A stretch of 31,035 bases of DNA, taken from NCBI GenBank assembly GCA_002422845.1, contig DITM01000100.1, forward strand, positions 6,072 to 37,106, read 5' to 3'. The translations under genes and the position numbers were made by a program. Positions 1-8,579 of this stretch are shown piece after piece. The notes below the pieces were generated by a model. That model was not told where the DNA came from, ran no database searches, and saw only the letters and a program-made list of their open reading frames with translations. Source of the stretch: Candidatus Paracaedibacteraceae bacterium UBA6184. Its GTDB lineage: Bacteria; Pseudomonadota; Alphaproteobacteria; UBA6184. The number at the start of each line of letters is the position of its first letter. Position 1 is the stretch's first letter.

Positions 1-479
1 GCACAGCGCTGTGCGAAACATATCCTAGTTTGAACGAGGATGGTATCTTTGCGATGACGTGTACCTTTTCAAAAACGATTGTTTTGAAAGATACCGATTG
101 TATTACGTTGTGGTGGCGGGGGGAGGGCCCCATCGGGGCATGCCAGGAATAGATTCCATGTGTTCTGGGCACACGTTATAAAAAGAACTGAGTCCAGCAC
201 CAAAAGCTCAAAAAAATTCAATATGGCTCAAGGGCGCCTTACGCGTCAAGCAGGAGTTTCGGCTACGCATACCGCATTGTGTGGATGTCCTGGAGCCCCG
301 CATATACCCAGATTGATCTATAGCTAGATTAATTTAATTTGGGTACAGGAACGAGGCGAGACATGTACTAAAATGTATACATTAGCGACCGAGTGACGCA
401 TGCCCAGATTATAAGAATTCAGCTATATATAACAGGTCTCACGCATCTAACAGATGTGCGTCACGGTGCTTGTGCGAAA
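1..479. other. Gene-free GC-rich structured intergenic region
   Basis: No convincing coding frame, tRNA, RNase P, SRP or tmRNA signature was seen on either strand. Parts are clearly richer in GC (121-180 about 57%, 241-300 about 60%) than the roughly 40% surroundings. Several inverted repeats are visible: a perfect palindrome GCACAGCGCTGTGC at 1-14; GGTATCTTT near 42-50 with AAAGATACC near 88-96, enclosing CAAAA/TTTTG; GCCCC-ATC-GGGGC at 127-139; GGCTC 225-229 with GAGCC 293-297; and a TACCCAGAT/ATTTGGGTA stem (one G-U pair) at about 305-345 enclosing a 7-bp hairpin. The 9-mer TGTGCGAAA occurs at 10-18 and 471-479. It could hold a structured small RNA or be remnant DNA; which one is not decided. 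Confidence 0.4.
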
Positions 480-1733
480 TTAACCTTTATGAGTATGAGG
501 CGTAGGTACTGTTTTACCTTTAACTCCTAGCGATAAAATCAATCCCAATACTAGCGATCCAATTAAAGCAGATAATCCCCAACGATATTGATCGATTGAA
601 TAGATAGGCACTCCATTGTTCATAGAACCATCCCACAGTAAATCCATAATGACTCCAATCCCGGGCTGTAAGACTATGGCGCCGACCATCACTAAAAAGT
701 TAATCACGCTGGCTGAGAGCCCTTGGAACCCTTCTGCGGCATAACGTGCGCCTAAAGGAAAGGCAAGATTCTCTGCCCCCACCATACAGCCAAGGGCAAA
801 CAAAGCACTGCATAATATCCAAAAATTAGATAAATCCATCCAAACTATTACAGACATTATGATTCCGGCAAGGGTCATAAAGCATGCAAAAAATTGTTTG
901 TTCGTTGTAAATTTTAAGAACATCCAGCCGGCTATGAATGATCCAACTGCGTTTCCATAAAAAATAAATGACGAAGCAATAGCAGAGTCTATGCTGTCAT
1001 ATCCGTAGACTGCTCGCATAAAGCTTGGTCCCCACAGATCGGCTAATACAGAAACGGGTGTGTATAATAAAAACCCAATAGTTCCCAATAACCATATTTG
1101 AGGTTCAGTGATTAAGTGCAATATTTGCTTTTTTATTTCACGTAAACTTAAGGTTGAGGATAGTTTTTTATCACGTAAAACTAAACTGTATAAAAGAGAT
1201 AGGGCAAATGCTGTTATGGATAAACTGTAAAACACGGTTCTCCATCCAACGGATTCTTGTAACATTACCAAGGGGGCTCCTGCTAGGCTTGCACCTAAAA
1301 CGCCTACTCCTGAAAGACAGCCTACTAAAATAGGTAACATATAGGGCTTAAACCAGTCAGAGGATATTTTAAATGTGCCAATAAATGCTGACGCAGAACC
1401 GGCTCCAACTAATAAACGTGCAAAGCAAAGCCAGGCATAGCTTTCAGTATAAGCAGTGATTAAAGTGCCTAAACCACAGAGAAAGGCCGAGGCCGTAAAT
1501 ACTTTTCTGACGCCCCACTTGTCTAAAGCAATGCCTGTGGGAATTTGGAGAAGAGCATAGGAAACCAACCAATAAGATGCAAAAATCCCATATTCGCTGG
1601 CTGTTAGATTGAATTCCAGCGTTAAAGGTTCTCGCAGATTGCTAGTAGCGACACGAATGATAGATTGATAAAAATAAAAAAACACGGCTAAAACCCACAT
1701 CAACCATGGGGTTAATTTTGAATGTACTGACAT
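480..1733 (-). CDS. MFS family transporter
   Basis: A 417-aa integral inner-membrane protein with about 12 hydrophobic segments, the usual size for the major facilitator superfamily. The loop between TM2 and TM3 carries MFS motif A (GIALDKWGVRKV, residues about 67-78). TM4 carries a motif-B-like RLLVGAGSAS beginning with a buried Arg at about 106. A cluster of charges in the middle (about 190-210) is the usual inter-half loop. It probably moves a small solute by proton-coupled symport or antiport, or by exchange; the substrate cannot be read from sequence. In host-dependent bacteria such carriers often import host metabolites (inference). The gene lies 68 bp downstream of clpA and has its own perfect TATAAT box 11 nt before the ATG, implying a very short leader. 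No Shine-Dalgarno sequence is evident. Confidence 0.9.
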   Translation of the reverse strand: MSVHSKLTPWLMWVLAVFFYFYQSIIRVATSNLREPLTLEFNLTASEYGIFASYWLVSYALLQIPTGIALDKWGVRKVFTASAFLCGLGTLITAYTESYAWLCFARLLVGAGSASAFIGTFKISSDWFKPYMLPILVGCLSGVGVLGASLAGAPLVMLQESVGWRTVFYSLSITAFALSLLYSLVLRDKKLSSTLSLREIKKQILHLITEPQIWLLGTIGFLLYTPVSVLADLWGPSFMRAVYGYDSIDSAIASSFIFYGNAVGSFIAGWMFLKFTTNKQFFACFMTLAGIIMSVIVWMDLSNFWILCSALFALGCMVGAENLAFPLGARYAAEGFQGLSASVINFLVMVGAIVLQPGIGVIMDLLWDGSMNNGVPIYSIDQYRWGLSALIGSLVLGLILSLGVKGKTVPTPHTHKG

Positions 1734-1780
1734 TGGAAACTCTGATTATACTTCAAATAAGGTGTATCATAGTTTCCAAT
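1732..1780 (-). promoter_or_regulatory. Promoter of the MFS gene flanked by a 10-bp inverted repeat
   Basis: On the minus strand a consensus -10 TATAAT lies at 1745-1750, 11 nt from the MFS ATG. No good -35 is seen at 17 bp. A perfect 10-bp inverted repeat (ATTGGAAACT at 1732-1741, AGTTTCCAAT at 1771-1780) brackets it with a 29-bp spacer, and the inner arm overlaps the start codon. It could be a split operator for a dimeric repressor or, if transcription begins upstream, an mRNA hairpin hiding the start codon. Confidence 0.45.
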
Positions 1781-1801
1781 ATTTCAGAATACTTTTTCTT
1801 A

Positions 1802-4135
1802 TTAATTGGTTTCTTTTTCAGAGGAAAGAATAGTAATATCCTCACCCTTCATATCAATCAGCAGTTTTTTTCCTTTCTTTGAAGGTTTGCCAAATAAAAT
1901 CTCTTTAGACAAGGGGAGTTTTATTTTTTCTTGAATCAAACGCTCCATAGGGCGAGCCCCCATCGTTTCTGAATATCCATGTTCGATAAACCATTTTTTA
2001 GCCTTTGATGAAACGGAGACGTCAATGTGTTTTTCTTTCAACAGCGTTATTGTTTGTTCAAAGAACTTATCAAATACATGCACGATATCTTTTTCAGACA
2101 ATCGATGAAATGTAACAATTCCATCTAAACGATTGCGGAATTCTGGCGTAAATAAGCGAGTAATATCGGCAGTCTCTGAAGCTTCTGAAGGATCTGTTTT
2201 TCCAAAACCGATCGGTGATTTTGAAAGTTCCATTGATCCAGCATTCGTGGTCATAATGATCATCAAATGTCTGCAGTCAACTTCTCGGCCATTGTTATCT
2301 GTGACTTTGCCATAGTCCATCATTTGCAATAAAATCGCAAACAAATCAGGGTGTGCTTTTTCTATTTCATCTAACAGCAAAACGGCATGTGGGTGTTTAT
2401 CAATGGCATCGGTTAATAATCCACCTTGGTCATACCCTACATATCCTGGAGGTGTTCCAATAAGCTTTGCAACGCTATGTTTTTCCATATATTCTGACAT
2501 ATCAAATCGCAGTAACTTTAAACCTAATTGAGACGAAACCTGCCTGGCGAGTTCTGTTTTACCAACTCCGGTAGGGCCTGCGAATAAAAAGGCTCCTGTA
2601 GGTTTTTCTGGATTTCGAAGACCTGCGCGTGAAATCTGGATGGAGTCTACAACAGCATCGATGGCTTTTTCTTGACCAAAAATGCTTGTCTTTAATTTTT
2701 TGCGAAGATTTAGGATCGTTTTTCGTTCATCAGTTGTGACACTTAAGCGTGGCATTCTGGCGATCTTTGCCACGGTTTCTTCTATTTCACGCAAGGTAAT
2801 ATTTTTGGATGATTCGTTATATAAATGATGGTGGGCTCCCGCTTCATCTAATACATCAATAGCTTTGTCGGGAAGTGCGCGATTATGAATGTATCGCACA
2901 GACAGTTCCACAACCGAACTTAATATTTCATCTGAGTAGTGCACAGAATGATACGTTTCATAGATTTTTTTCAATTGTTTTAAAATCTGTAACGTATCTT
3001 CGGGGGATGTTTCATCAATATCCACCTTTTGAAAGCGGCGTGTTAACGCACGATCTTTTTCAAAAAACTGTCTGAATTCTTTGTGAGTCGTTGCACCGAT
3101 ACATCGAATTTCACCGCGAGCGAGGGCTGGCTTTAATAAGTTGGAGGCGTCCATCCCACCACCTTGAGTGGATCCTGCGCCAACAATGTTATGAATTTCA
3201 TCAATAAACAAAATGGCACCGGGGGTTGCGACGATATCTGACACAACATTTTTCAAACGTTCTTCAAAGTCTCCACGATATCGAGTTCCTGCTAATAATA
3301 ATCCTAAATCTAAGGAATATATGGTTGAGTTTATGAGTGAGGGGATTTTTTTTTCAATAATTTGTATGGCTAAACCTTCTGCCACGGCTGTTTTTCCAAC
3401 GCCGGCTTCTCCGACTAAAATTGGATTGTTTTTAGATCGTCTGCTTAAGATTTCAATGACGCGTTCAATTTCAATAGTTCGCCCAATCACCGGATCAATT
3501 TTACCGTTAGTTGCACGTTCATTTAAGTTGATGCAAAATTGTTTCAAATGTTTTTTATCAGCAGATTCAGGTGAGTTTGGCATCTGCGTTTCGACGGGTG
3601 ATGTTGTAAAATTAGGTAATTGTAACTTTGAATCGAGTGAAGAGATCTTTGTTAATTGCTGTATCGATGTAGATTCTTCAGTATTCTTTTTTGTTATTTT
3701 GCGTAAAGATATCGGATTATTGTTCATATACTGAATGATATCAATGCGATTCAAATTATGAATCTTTAGAAAAAATGCAGCATGAGATTCTTTTTCGTCA
3801 AACAACCCTGCTAATACATATCGACTGTCTACAGTTTTTCCACCGATTGTTTGTGTTTGTAAAATGGCTCGATGCAAAACCCGTTGAAATGAAATTGTTG
3901 GAGAGGATTCTTCTAAATCTTTAATTTTTAAATACGTAAGTTCTGTTGTAATAAATTCCCATAAGGCTTCGCGCATCTGTGGAACATTTACAGACACACT
4001 TTTAAATACTCCTTCTATATCTGGATCTTCTGTTAGTGAATATAATAAATGTTCTAATGTTGTATGCTCGTGTCCTAAACTTAAAGCATAATCAACTGCG
4101 CGCCTTAGGCTGCTTTCAAGATTTTTTGATAACAT
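1802..4135 (-). CDS. clpA: ATP-dependent Clp protease ATP-binding subunit ClpA
   Basis: A 777-aa AAA+ unfoldase that feeds substrates to the ClpP peptidase in the cytoplasm. Visible in order: an N-terminal double Clp-N repeat (about 1-145), which is the ClpS docking domain; a D1 module with Walker A GEAGVGKT (about 243-250), Walker B ILFIDEIH and pore loop RYRG; a D2 module with Walker A GPTGVGKT (about 521-528), Walker B LLLDEIE and pore loop GYVG; and the ClpP-contacting loop PIGFGK at about 642-647. The ATG at 4135 overlaps the clpS stop as TGATG. A TTG three bases upstream (4138) is an alternative start, and the AGAGG ribosome-binding site would suit either. Length and motifs are complete. 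clpS-clpA is the standard order for this pair. Confidence 0.97.
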   Translation of the reverse strand: MLSKNLESSLRRAVDYALSLGHEHTTLEHLLYSLTEDPDIEGVFKSVSVNVPQMREALWEFITTELTYLKIKDLEESSPTISFQRVLHRAILQTQTIGGKTVDSRYVLAGLFDEKESHAAFFLKIHNLNRIDIIQYMNNNPISLRKITKKNTEESTSIQQLTKISSLDSKLQLPNFTTSPVETQMPNSPESADKKHLKQFCINLNERATNGKIDPVIGRTIEIERVIEILSRRSKNNPILVGEAGVGKTAVAEGLAIQIIEKKIPSLINSTIYSLDLGLLLAGTRYRGDFEERLKNVVSDIVATPGAILFIDEIHNIVGAGSTQGGGMDASNLLKPALARGEIRCIGATTHKEFRQFFEKDRALTRRFQKVDIDETSPEDTLQILKQLKKIYETYHSVHYSDEILSSVVELSVRYIHNRALPDKAIDVLDEAGAHHHLYNESSKNITLREIEETVAKIARMPRLSVTTDERKTILNLRKKLKTSIFGQEKAIDAVVDSIQISRAGLRNPEKPTGAFLFAGPTGVGKTELARQVSSQLGLKLLRFDMSEYMEKHSVAKLIGTPPGYVGYDQGGLLTDAIDKHPHAVLLLDEIEKAHPDLFAILLQMMDYGKVTDNNGREVDCRHLMIIMTTNAGSMELSKSPIGFGKTDPSEASETADITRLFTPEFRNRLDGIVTFHRLSEKDIVHVFDKFFEQTITLLKEKHIDVSVSSKAKKWFIEHGYSETMGARPMERLIQEKIKLPLSKEILFGKPSKKGKKLLIDMKGEDITILSSEKETN

Positions 4136-4413
4136 CAACGAATTACCTCTAATTCACCCTGCAATGGGTGTTGATATTTACGAGCCTGTTTTAAAACATT
4201 GTTCAACCGAGTTTCTGCAATCTCGTAAGTGTATGCCCCGACAACTCCAGTTCCACTAAGGTGGATATTCATCATAATTTGTGCAGATTCATGTGCGGTT
4301 TTTTGAAATATTTTTTGTAATACCTGCACAACAAATTCAGTAGGTGTCTTGTTGTCATTCAGTAATACCACCTGATATTTTTTCGGTGAGGGTATATTAT
4401 TGTTGTGTGTCAT
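4135..4413 (-). CDS. clpS: ATP-dependent Clp protease adaptor ClpS
   Basis: A 92-aa adaptor that delivers N-end-rule substrates to ClpA. The family core is present: YQVVLLNDN-TP-EFVV at about 13-29, the A-x-x-IMM-x-x-H helix ending in His51, and G-x-GVVGAYTYEIAE at 54-67. Two pocket positions depart from the usual N-D-D-x-T-P-M-E pattern: the third pocket acidic residue is Asn21 and the hydrophobic gatekeeper Met is Thr25. Asn19, Asp20, Thr23 and His51 are kept. The strong GGGGGA ribosome-binding site sits about 8 nt before the ATG. It is translationally coupled to clpA through the TGATG overlap. Confidence 0.95.
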   Translation of the reverse strand: MTHNNNIPSPKKYQVVLLNDNKTPTEFVVQVLQKIFQKTAHESAQIMMNIHLSGTGVVGAYTYEIAETRLNNVLKQARKYQHPLQGELEVIR

Positions 4414-4581
4414 TTTTAAATCCCCCTGTTGGGTTTTTTGTTCTTATGACTATCTTATAGAAGAAATCTTTAAAATTGAGTTAAAGAGAGAAAGCTTTTT
4501 TTGAAAAGATATTTTTGGTGGCTTAGCAGTTTGTGAACGTGCGTCTGATAGGGTAACAGTGCGTTGCAGGGTAGCTTAATA

Positions 4582-4607
4582 AAAAACCCCGGCGAACCGG
4601 GGTTTTT
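4582..4607 (-). terminator. Rho-independent terminator of rpmI-rplT
   Basis: AAAAACCCCGG-CGAA-CCGGGGTTTTT forms an 11-bp stem with a 4-nt loop. On the minus strand it ends in a T-run six bases past the rplT stop. The rest of the 4414-4612 gap holds the clpS leader; a TATAAG box there lacks a convincing -35, and no heat-shock-type promoter was recognised. Confidence 0.9.
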
Positions 4608-4612
4608 GAATC

Positions 4613-4978
4613 TTACGCTGATTTTTGCAGGGCAGATTGCGCTGTATCAACCAGAGTTTTAATATCAGCAGCTTCGCGAACAGCTAAGTCAGCCAATACT
4701 TTACGATCCAGATCGATACCCGACAGTTTCAATCCGTGCATAAATTGAGAATATGTCAATCCATGCAGACGAACTGCTGCGTTGATACGTTGAATCCACA
4801 ATGCGCGGAAATCGCGTTTACGCACACGGCGGTCACGATACGCATATTGCATATTCTTTTCAACGCGCTGACGTGCTGTTCTATAACAACACTTCGCACG
4901 GCCGACTGAACCTTTTGCAAGGTCTAATATTTTTTTGTGACGCGCATGGGCGGTCACACCACGTTTAACTCTAGACAT
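4613..4978 (-). CDS. rplT: 50S ribosomal protein L20
   Basis: A 121-aa primary 23S rRNA-binding protein needed early in 50S assembly. It has the typical start VKRGVTAHARHKKIL (about 4-18), the YAYRDRRVRKRDFRALWIQR core (46-65), and GIDLDRKVLADLAV at about 87-100. The segment between about 22 and 42 is divergent and contains a Cys pair (about 30-31) where family members usually have basic residues. It lies 12 bp downstream of rpmI in the same transcript and is closed by its own terminator, so it is not joined to pheST. Confidence 0.97.
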   Translation of the reverse strand: MSRVKRGVTAHARHKKILDLAKGSVGRAKCCYRTARQRVEKNMQYAYRDRRVRKRDFRALWIQRINAAVRLHGLTYSQFMHGLKLSGIDLDRKVLADLAVREAADIKTLVDTAQSALQKSA

Positions 4979-4990
4979 TCAAATTCCTCC

Positions 4991-5191
4991 TTATGCGTAC
5001 GGTAACATATGACGTTTAACACGAGCCACATCGGATGCATTCATAACATGCATACCGCGAGAGTCCCGTAACATTGATTGAGGGCGTTTGCTCATCCCAT
5101 GGCGACGACCTGCCTTACCGAACAAAATTTTGCCGGTGGCAGTCACTTTGAAGCGCTTTTTTGCGCCACTTTTAGTTTTTAACTTGGGCAT
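4991..5191 (-). CDS. rpmI: 50S ribosomal protein L35
   Basis: A 66-aa small basic 50S protein. The ATG at 5191 begins MPKLKTKSGAKKRF, the canonical L35 start, and is preceded by an AAAGGA ribosome-binding site. An in-frame extension of 33 residues up to 5290 has no L35 similarity and overlaps the promoter and leader, so it was excluded. The KAGRRHGMSKR motif (about 26-36) and the terminal RHMLPYA fit the family. First gene of rpmI-rplT. infC, often upstream in other bacteria, is absent here. Confidence 0.96.
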   Translation of the reverse strand: MPKLKTKSGAKKRFKVTATGKILFGKAGRRHGMSKRPQSMLRDSRGMHVMNASDVARVKRHMLPYA

Positions 5192-5217
5192 TTTCAATCC
5201 TTTCAATTGATTTAACC

Positions 5218-5258
5218 TGTAGGGGAGGCATACCCTGGGATTACCCCGCCATCCTACA
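5218..5258 (-). promoter_or_regulatory. Possible structured mRNA leader of rpmI-rplT
   Basis: The 5' untranslated region contains TGTAGG (5218-5223) pairing with CCTACA (5253-5258), with GGC (5227-5229)/GCC (5248-5250) and short G/C runs inside, ending 26 bp before the rpmI ATG. L20 is known to repress its own operon through leader structure in several bacteria, so an autoregulatory leader is plausible. No known leader class was recognised and the stem is short. Confidence 0.3.
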
Positions 5259-5269
5259 AAAAACAATTT

Positions 5270-5298
5270 AATATACTGACTACAGCCCAAAAGAGCAA
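5270..5298 (-). promoter_or_regulatory. Sigma-70 promoter of rpmI-rplT
   Basis: On the minus strand TTGCTC (5293-5298) and TATATT (5270-5275) are separated by exactly 17 bp. This places transcription start at about 5263, just before the predicted leader hairpin and about 70 nt before rpmI. Confidence 0.65.
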
Positions 5299-5372
5299 GA
5301 ATTTTGTTTCGTTATCCTATTAAGTGTTTGTAAACATATTTGTCGTATCTTGATAAAAATATGAGAGTAATT

Positions 5373-8300
5373 ATGAAGAAAAAATTTATGAATTCAATAT
5401 CATTGTTGGTGGTATGTGCTGCATTAAGCGGTTGTGGAGATGAGAATAAGCAAAAATCTGTATCAGAGTTAATAACAGAGGTTGGTCAGGATTCTCAAAG
5501 ACTAAGCGCACTTGCACAGGATGCTTTAGCTCAAGCTATGGAAGATGGCGTGCCACCTTCAATTGAACTTGAGAGAGTTTTGCAAAAAGATATTGCGGAA
5601 GGTTTAGCGCCGACTCCCACTACGGCAAAAGATGTGTTAGCTGAATTAGAAAAGGTCAATAATGATATTGAGGTTTTTAATAGACACGATGTAAATCTTC
5701 AGAAATTTTTTGGAGTATGGAAAATAAAGGTAGCAAAAAGTAAAGCATTGAGGGAGCTGTTAGTCGCAAAAGTTGCAGCTGCTGAGGCTGACAGAGCTGC
5801 CGGAAATCTGATAGATCCTGATGATGACATATTACTAAGAGTTCCAAACAACTCATTTGCTGATGTTGACGGTGTTTTAACACCCTATTCACCCATTGCT
5901 ACTGTAGCAAGAGCCGCGGTTTTAGATTTATTTTCATCAACTTCTAAACCTTCTGAAGATAGAACTGATCTGACTTTGCGGCATCAAGCACCTGCTGTCG
6001 GGGAGTTTAGAGTAATATTACCAAGCCAGAATGGGGTTTCAGATGAGGCTAGTGTTTTACAGTTCCGAGCTAATTCCGCAGCCTTTGCTGAAGGCGTTGG
6101 AAATGTTGTAGATCTGTGGCTTCGTTCGCCTTCAAACCTAAATGGGGATGGTGCCGTGGTTGTTGCAGGGGGCCCTGGTTCAAGCACCCCTATTTCAACC
6201 CCTGAAGCAGTGCGTCAAATTATGGAAGTAGGGGGGCAAACCACCCAGATTTCTGGGGCTTTTTTAGCTTCTAATGCAGACCCAGCGTTGGTGGCATCGC
6301 TAACAAACATTGGTGCTCTCGAGATGGCTCAACGATCTGAAGCATTTAGAGCACTTACTTCGCAACAACAACAACTTGCATTGCGAGCCGCGGTTGCCAT
6401 TGCCCACGCAACATCAGCAGGCGATCCGCTTAGATTAGAAGACCGATTCAATGCTGTTGTATTAGCAATACGTGCGTTACCGTCAATTGGGACATCAGAA
6501 GCTCGTATTGCGGCAGTTCGGTTAGGCTTGCAAAGCCAGGGAGTGACCAATCCATTACTGCTTGAGGACACTATGCGTGCTTTGACGGTGATTGCTCAGA
6601 CATCAGACATGTCGCAACAAGATCAAGCGCGTATTTTGGGAACTGTATTGATGATTGCTAATAATTCTGGTGGTGTTGTAATCGATGTTGATTTTGTTGC
6701 GTTAGTTGCGGCGGTAAGGTCAAATCCACAATTGTTATTAGGAAACGGTCCAACAGTGTCTATGCCAGCGCGATTTACTCTTGATCCCACTGTTATGGCA
6801 TTATTAAGATCACGAATGGTTTCAATGGATACATTGCAATGGAGTGCTACCTCGACTTCTGCTGCGTTTATTCAGGCAGTTGGACAGCAGACCCAACAGT
6901 TAATAACATCACAAATGCCAGTAGATCCAATTTCAGGCGCCTTGATAACGGGGTTAGCTGCTGCGCGACGTGCAAACAATTCTCTAGTTCCGAAGGGTAA
7001 TGGTTCTGTTGGAGTCTTTGGAGACTCTTCAACTTCTGGTTTATCCTTAGCACAAACGATACAATTATTGCCGACTACAACAGCGTTGGATATTTTGAGT
7101 GCAGCACAGAATGTTGCAGTTCAAGCTGCATCAGTAGCTCGATCTGCTGTTGTGCCTTTGCTTACACTTACAGATGACAGTTCTGCGGGAAATATTCCTG
7201 TAGATCCAAAAATTGAAATCGTTAGCTTTGTGGAAAAGTATCATTTGTTAATTGGATCAATTCGACATACTGCACTATTAAATCAATTGAAATCAAATAT
7301 TGAAGGACTTAAGGGAACTGGAAACTTTCGAAGGTTTACAGCTGTTCCCGCAGCAAAAGGGACTAGGACAACAAAAGGTTTAGAACAATATTGTCAGTTG
7401 CAGGATGATTATGCAAAGTTATTATATTCTTCGGATGGACTTGATGAACAAGTAATTCCAACACTTGTTGCTTTCATTCTAAACAATAACAAACTCGCAA
7501 GTAGCTTATCATACTATACAAATGGTCCAAGTGGTGATGGAAGCAAACGTGATTTTGATAGTATTAAAGGGCAAGACTTGTACAATAAGGTATTGATTGA
7601 ATTAGGTATGAATGTTGATAAGTATTTATCAGATCTGCGTCAGGTGGTGTTTGACTTGATGTATCCACCAGCTTCAAGAGTTGAAGAGTTGTCAGCTGCT
7701 GTATCTCGCGATCTATCCTCTAATGTATCGTTGCGTCAAGCACGTACAGCTGCAACAGGATTGGTGGATGGTCGTGCGTTTAAGTTAAATGGAGCTTTGG
7801 GTCAATCCATTGAATTGGGCATGCCATTGTTCGTTCAATTAAAAGGCGATGTATCGTCTGCTAAATCAACGGAAGCTGCAACAGGGTCTGTCGCTTACCG
7901 TTTGGGGAACACTGTAATTGGTGCGATTCAAGGGTACGCAAACAGCGGTGCTGGTTTCAGCACTGACAGCCGTCAATTGGAAACATCTGTGGTTGCATCT
8001 CACAGTTTCGGATCATTCTTCGTTGAAGGTCAAGTTGGATCTGTGTCTGCTAACGATATTCATCTAAGTGATTGGTCAGGATATCGTTCTCAAATCACAT
8101 TGGGATTGGATGCTGAGTTTGTATCTCCATTCGTACAATTGGCTCATCGTCAATTAGACCGCAGTGGTGTGTTTAACTTGAGTGAGACAACAGGTTATGT
8201 TGGGTTGGATGCAGAAGTTGCTAAATTAGCAGCCGATACGTATTCAATCGACACACGTTTGTTAGCTAAAGCTGGTTATGGTTCAAAGAACTTGAGTTCA

Positions 8301-8456
8301 AACTCTAAGGATCTTGGATCAACAACTGGATTCAGTGGATCTGTTGAATGGTCATCTTCATTGAACTTAAACAGTGGCGTAACGTTCAGTTCTAACCTAG
8401 CGTTAGATACACTTGCTGGATCATCAGCGGCTGTAAACGTAAGCTTAGATCGCTAA
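5373..8456 (+). CDS. Large outer-membrane lipoprotein with C-terminal beta-barrel-like domain
   Basis: Not a family I can name. The ATG at 5373 gives 1027 aa starting with a lysine-rich n-region, a hydrophobic core and the lipobox LSGC (Cys at about 21) with Gly at +2, which favours export to the outer membrane rather than inner-membrane retention. A TTG start 33 bases upstream would put charged residues before the signal peptide and was rejected. Residues about 25-130 look helical and coiled. About 130-780 is Ala/Ser/Val/Gln-rich, low in Cys, without recognised motifs. From about 800 to the end, alternating polar/hydrophobic strands with Gly and aromatic residues resemble an outer-membrane barrel or autotransporter translocator, although the last residues (SLDR) lack the usual terminal Phe. 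Codon choice changes sharply near base 7780. It is monocistronic, closed by a strong terminator. It may be a surface-exposed adhesin or host-interaction protein (inference). Confidence 0.75.
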   Translation: MKKKFMNSISLLVVCAALSGCGDENKQKSVSELITEVGQDSQRLSALAQDALAQAMEDGVPPSIELERVLQKDIAEGLAPTPTTAKDVLAELEKVNNDIEVFNRHDVNLQKFFGVWKIKVAKSKALRELLVAKVAAAEADRAAGNLIDPDDDILLRVPNNSFADVDGVLTPYSPIATVARAAVLDLFSSTSKPSEDRTDLTLRHQAPAVGEFRVILPSQNGVSDEASVLQFRANSAAFAEGVGNVVDLWLRSPSNLNGDGAVVVAGGPGSSTPISTPEAVRQIMEVGGQTTQISGAFLASNADPALVASLTNIGALEMAQRSEAFRALTSQQQQLALRAAVAIAHATSAGDPLRLEDRFNAVVLAIRALPSIGTSEARIAAVRLGLQSQGVTNPLLLEDTMRALTVIAQTSDMSQQDQARILGTVLMIANNSGGVVIDVDFVALVAAVRSNPQLLLGNGPTVSMPARFTLDPTVMALLRSRMVSMDTLQWSATSTSAAFIQAVGQQTQQLITSQMPVDPISGALITGLAAARRANNSLVPKGNGSVGVFGDSSTSGLSLAQTIQLLPTTTALDILSAAQNVAVQAASVARSAVVPLLTLTDDSSAGNIPVDPKIEIVSFVEKYHLLIGSIRHTALLNQLKSNIEGLKGTGNFRRFTAVPAAKGTRTTKGLEQYCQLQDDYAKLLYSSDGLDEQVIPTLVAFILNNNKLASSLSYYTNGPSGDGSKRDFDSIKGQDLYNKVLIELGMNVDKYLSDLRQVVFDLMYPPASRVEELSAAVSRDLSSNVSLRQARTAATGLVDGRAFKLNGALGQSIELGMPLFVQLKGDVSSAKSTEAATGSVAYRLGNTVIGAIQGYANSGAGFSTDSRQLETSVVASHSFGSFFVEGQVGSVSANDIHLSDWSGYRSQITLGLDAEFVSPFVQLAHRQLDRSGVFNLSETTGYVGLDAEVAKLAADTYSIDTRLLAKAGYGSKNLSSNSKDLGSTTGFSGSVEWSSSLNLNSGVTFSSNLALDTLAGSSAAVNVSLDR

Positions 8457-8471
8457 CTTCTAATACTGTAT

Positions 8472-8510
8472 ATAAAAGCCCCCACTCGTGTCGTCGATGG
8501 GGGCTTTTAT
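8472..8510 (+). terminator. Strong Rho-independent terminator
   Basis: ATAAAAGCCCCCA (8472-8484) pairs perfectly over 13 bp with TGGGGGCTTTTAT (8498-8510) around a 13-nt loop, 15 bp after the barrel lipoprotein stop. The A- and T-flanks would allow it to work in both directions. It isolates this gene from pyk. Confidence 0.92.
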
Positions 8511-8579
8511 TATTAAGGTCAATTTTACCTGGATTTTATCAGTATAAGTTGGGTATGCTACTTAAAAAATAGGGATAGT

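Noticed and set aside
22..41. A possible tRNA T-arm on the minus strand (GTTCAAAC flanked by a short stem)
   Set aside because: The stem-loop spacing is wrong (10-nt loop) and no acceptor, D or anticodon arms could be built around it.
3213..3734. A 173-codon plus-strand open frame inside clpA
   Set aside because: It is opposite conserved ClpA Walker A and linker codons, and its product has no family character; clpA is complete.
5192..5290. A 33-residue N-terminal extension of L35
   Set aside because: It overlaps the promoter and leader, is unlike L35, and the canonical MPKLKTKSGAKKR start has a good ribosome-binding site.
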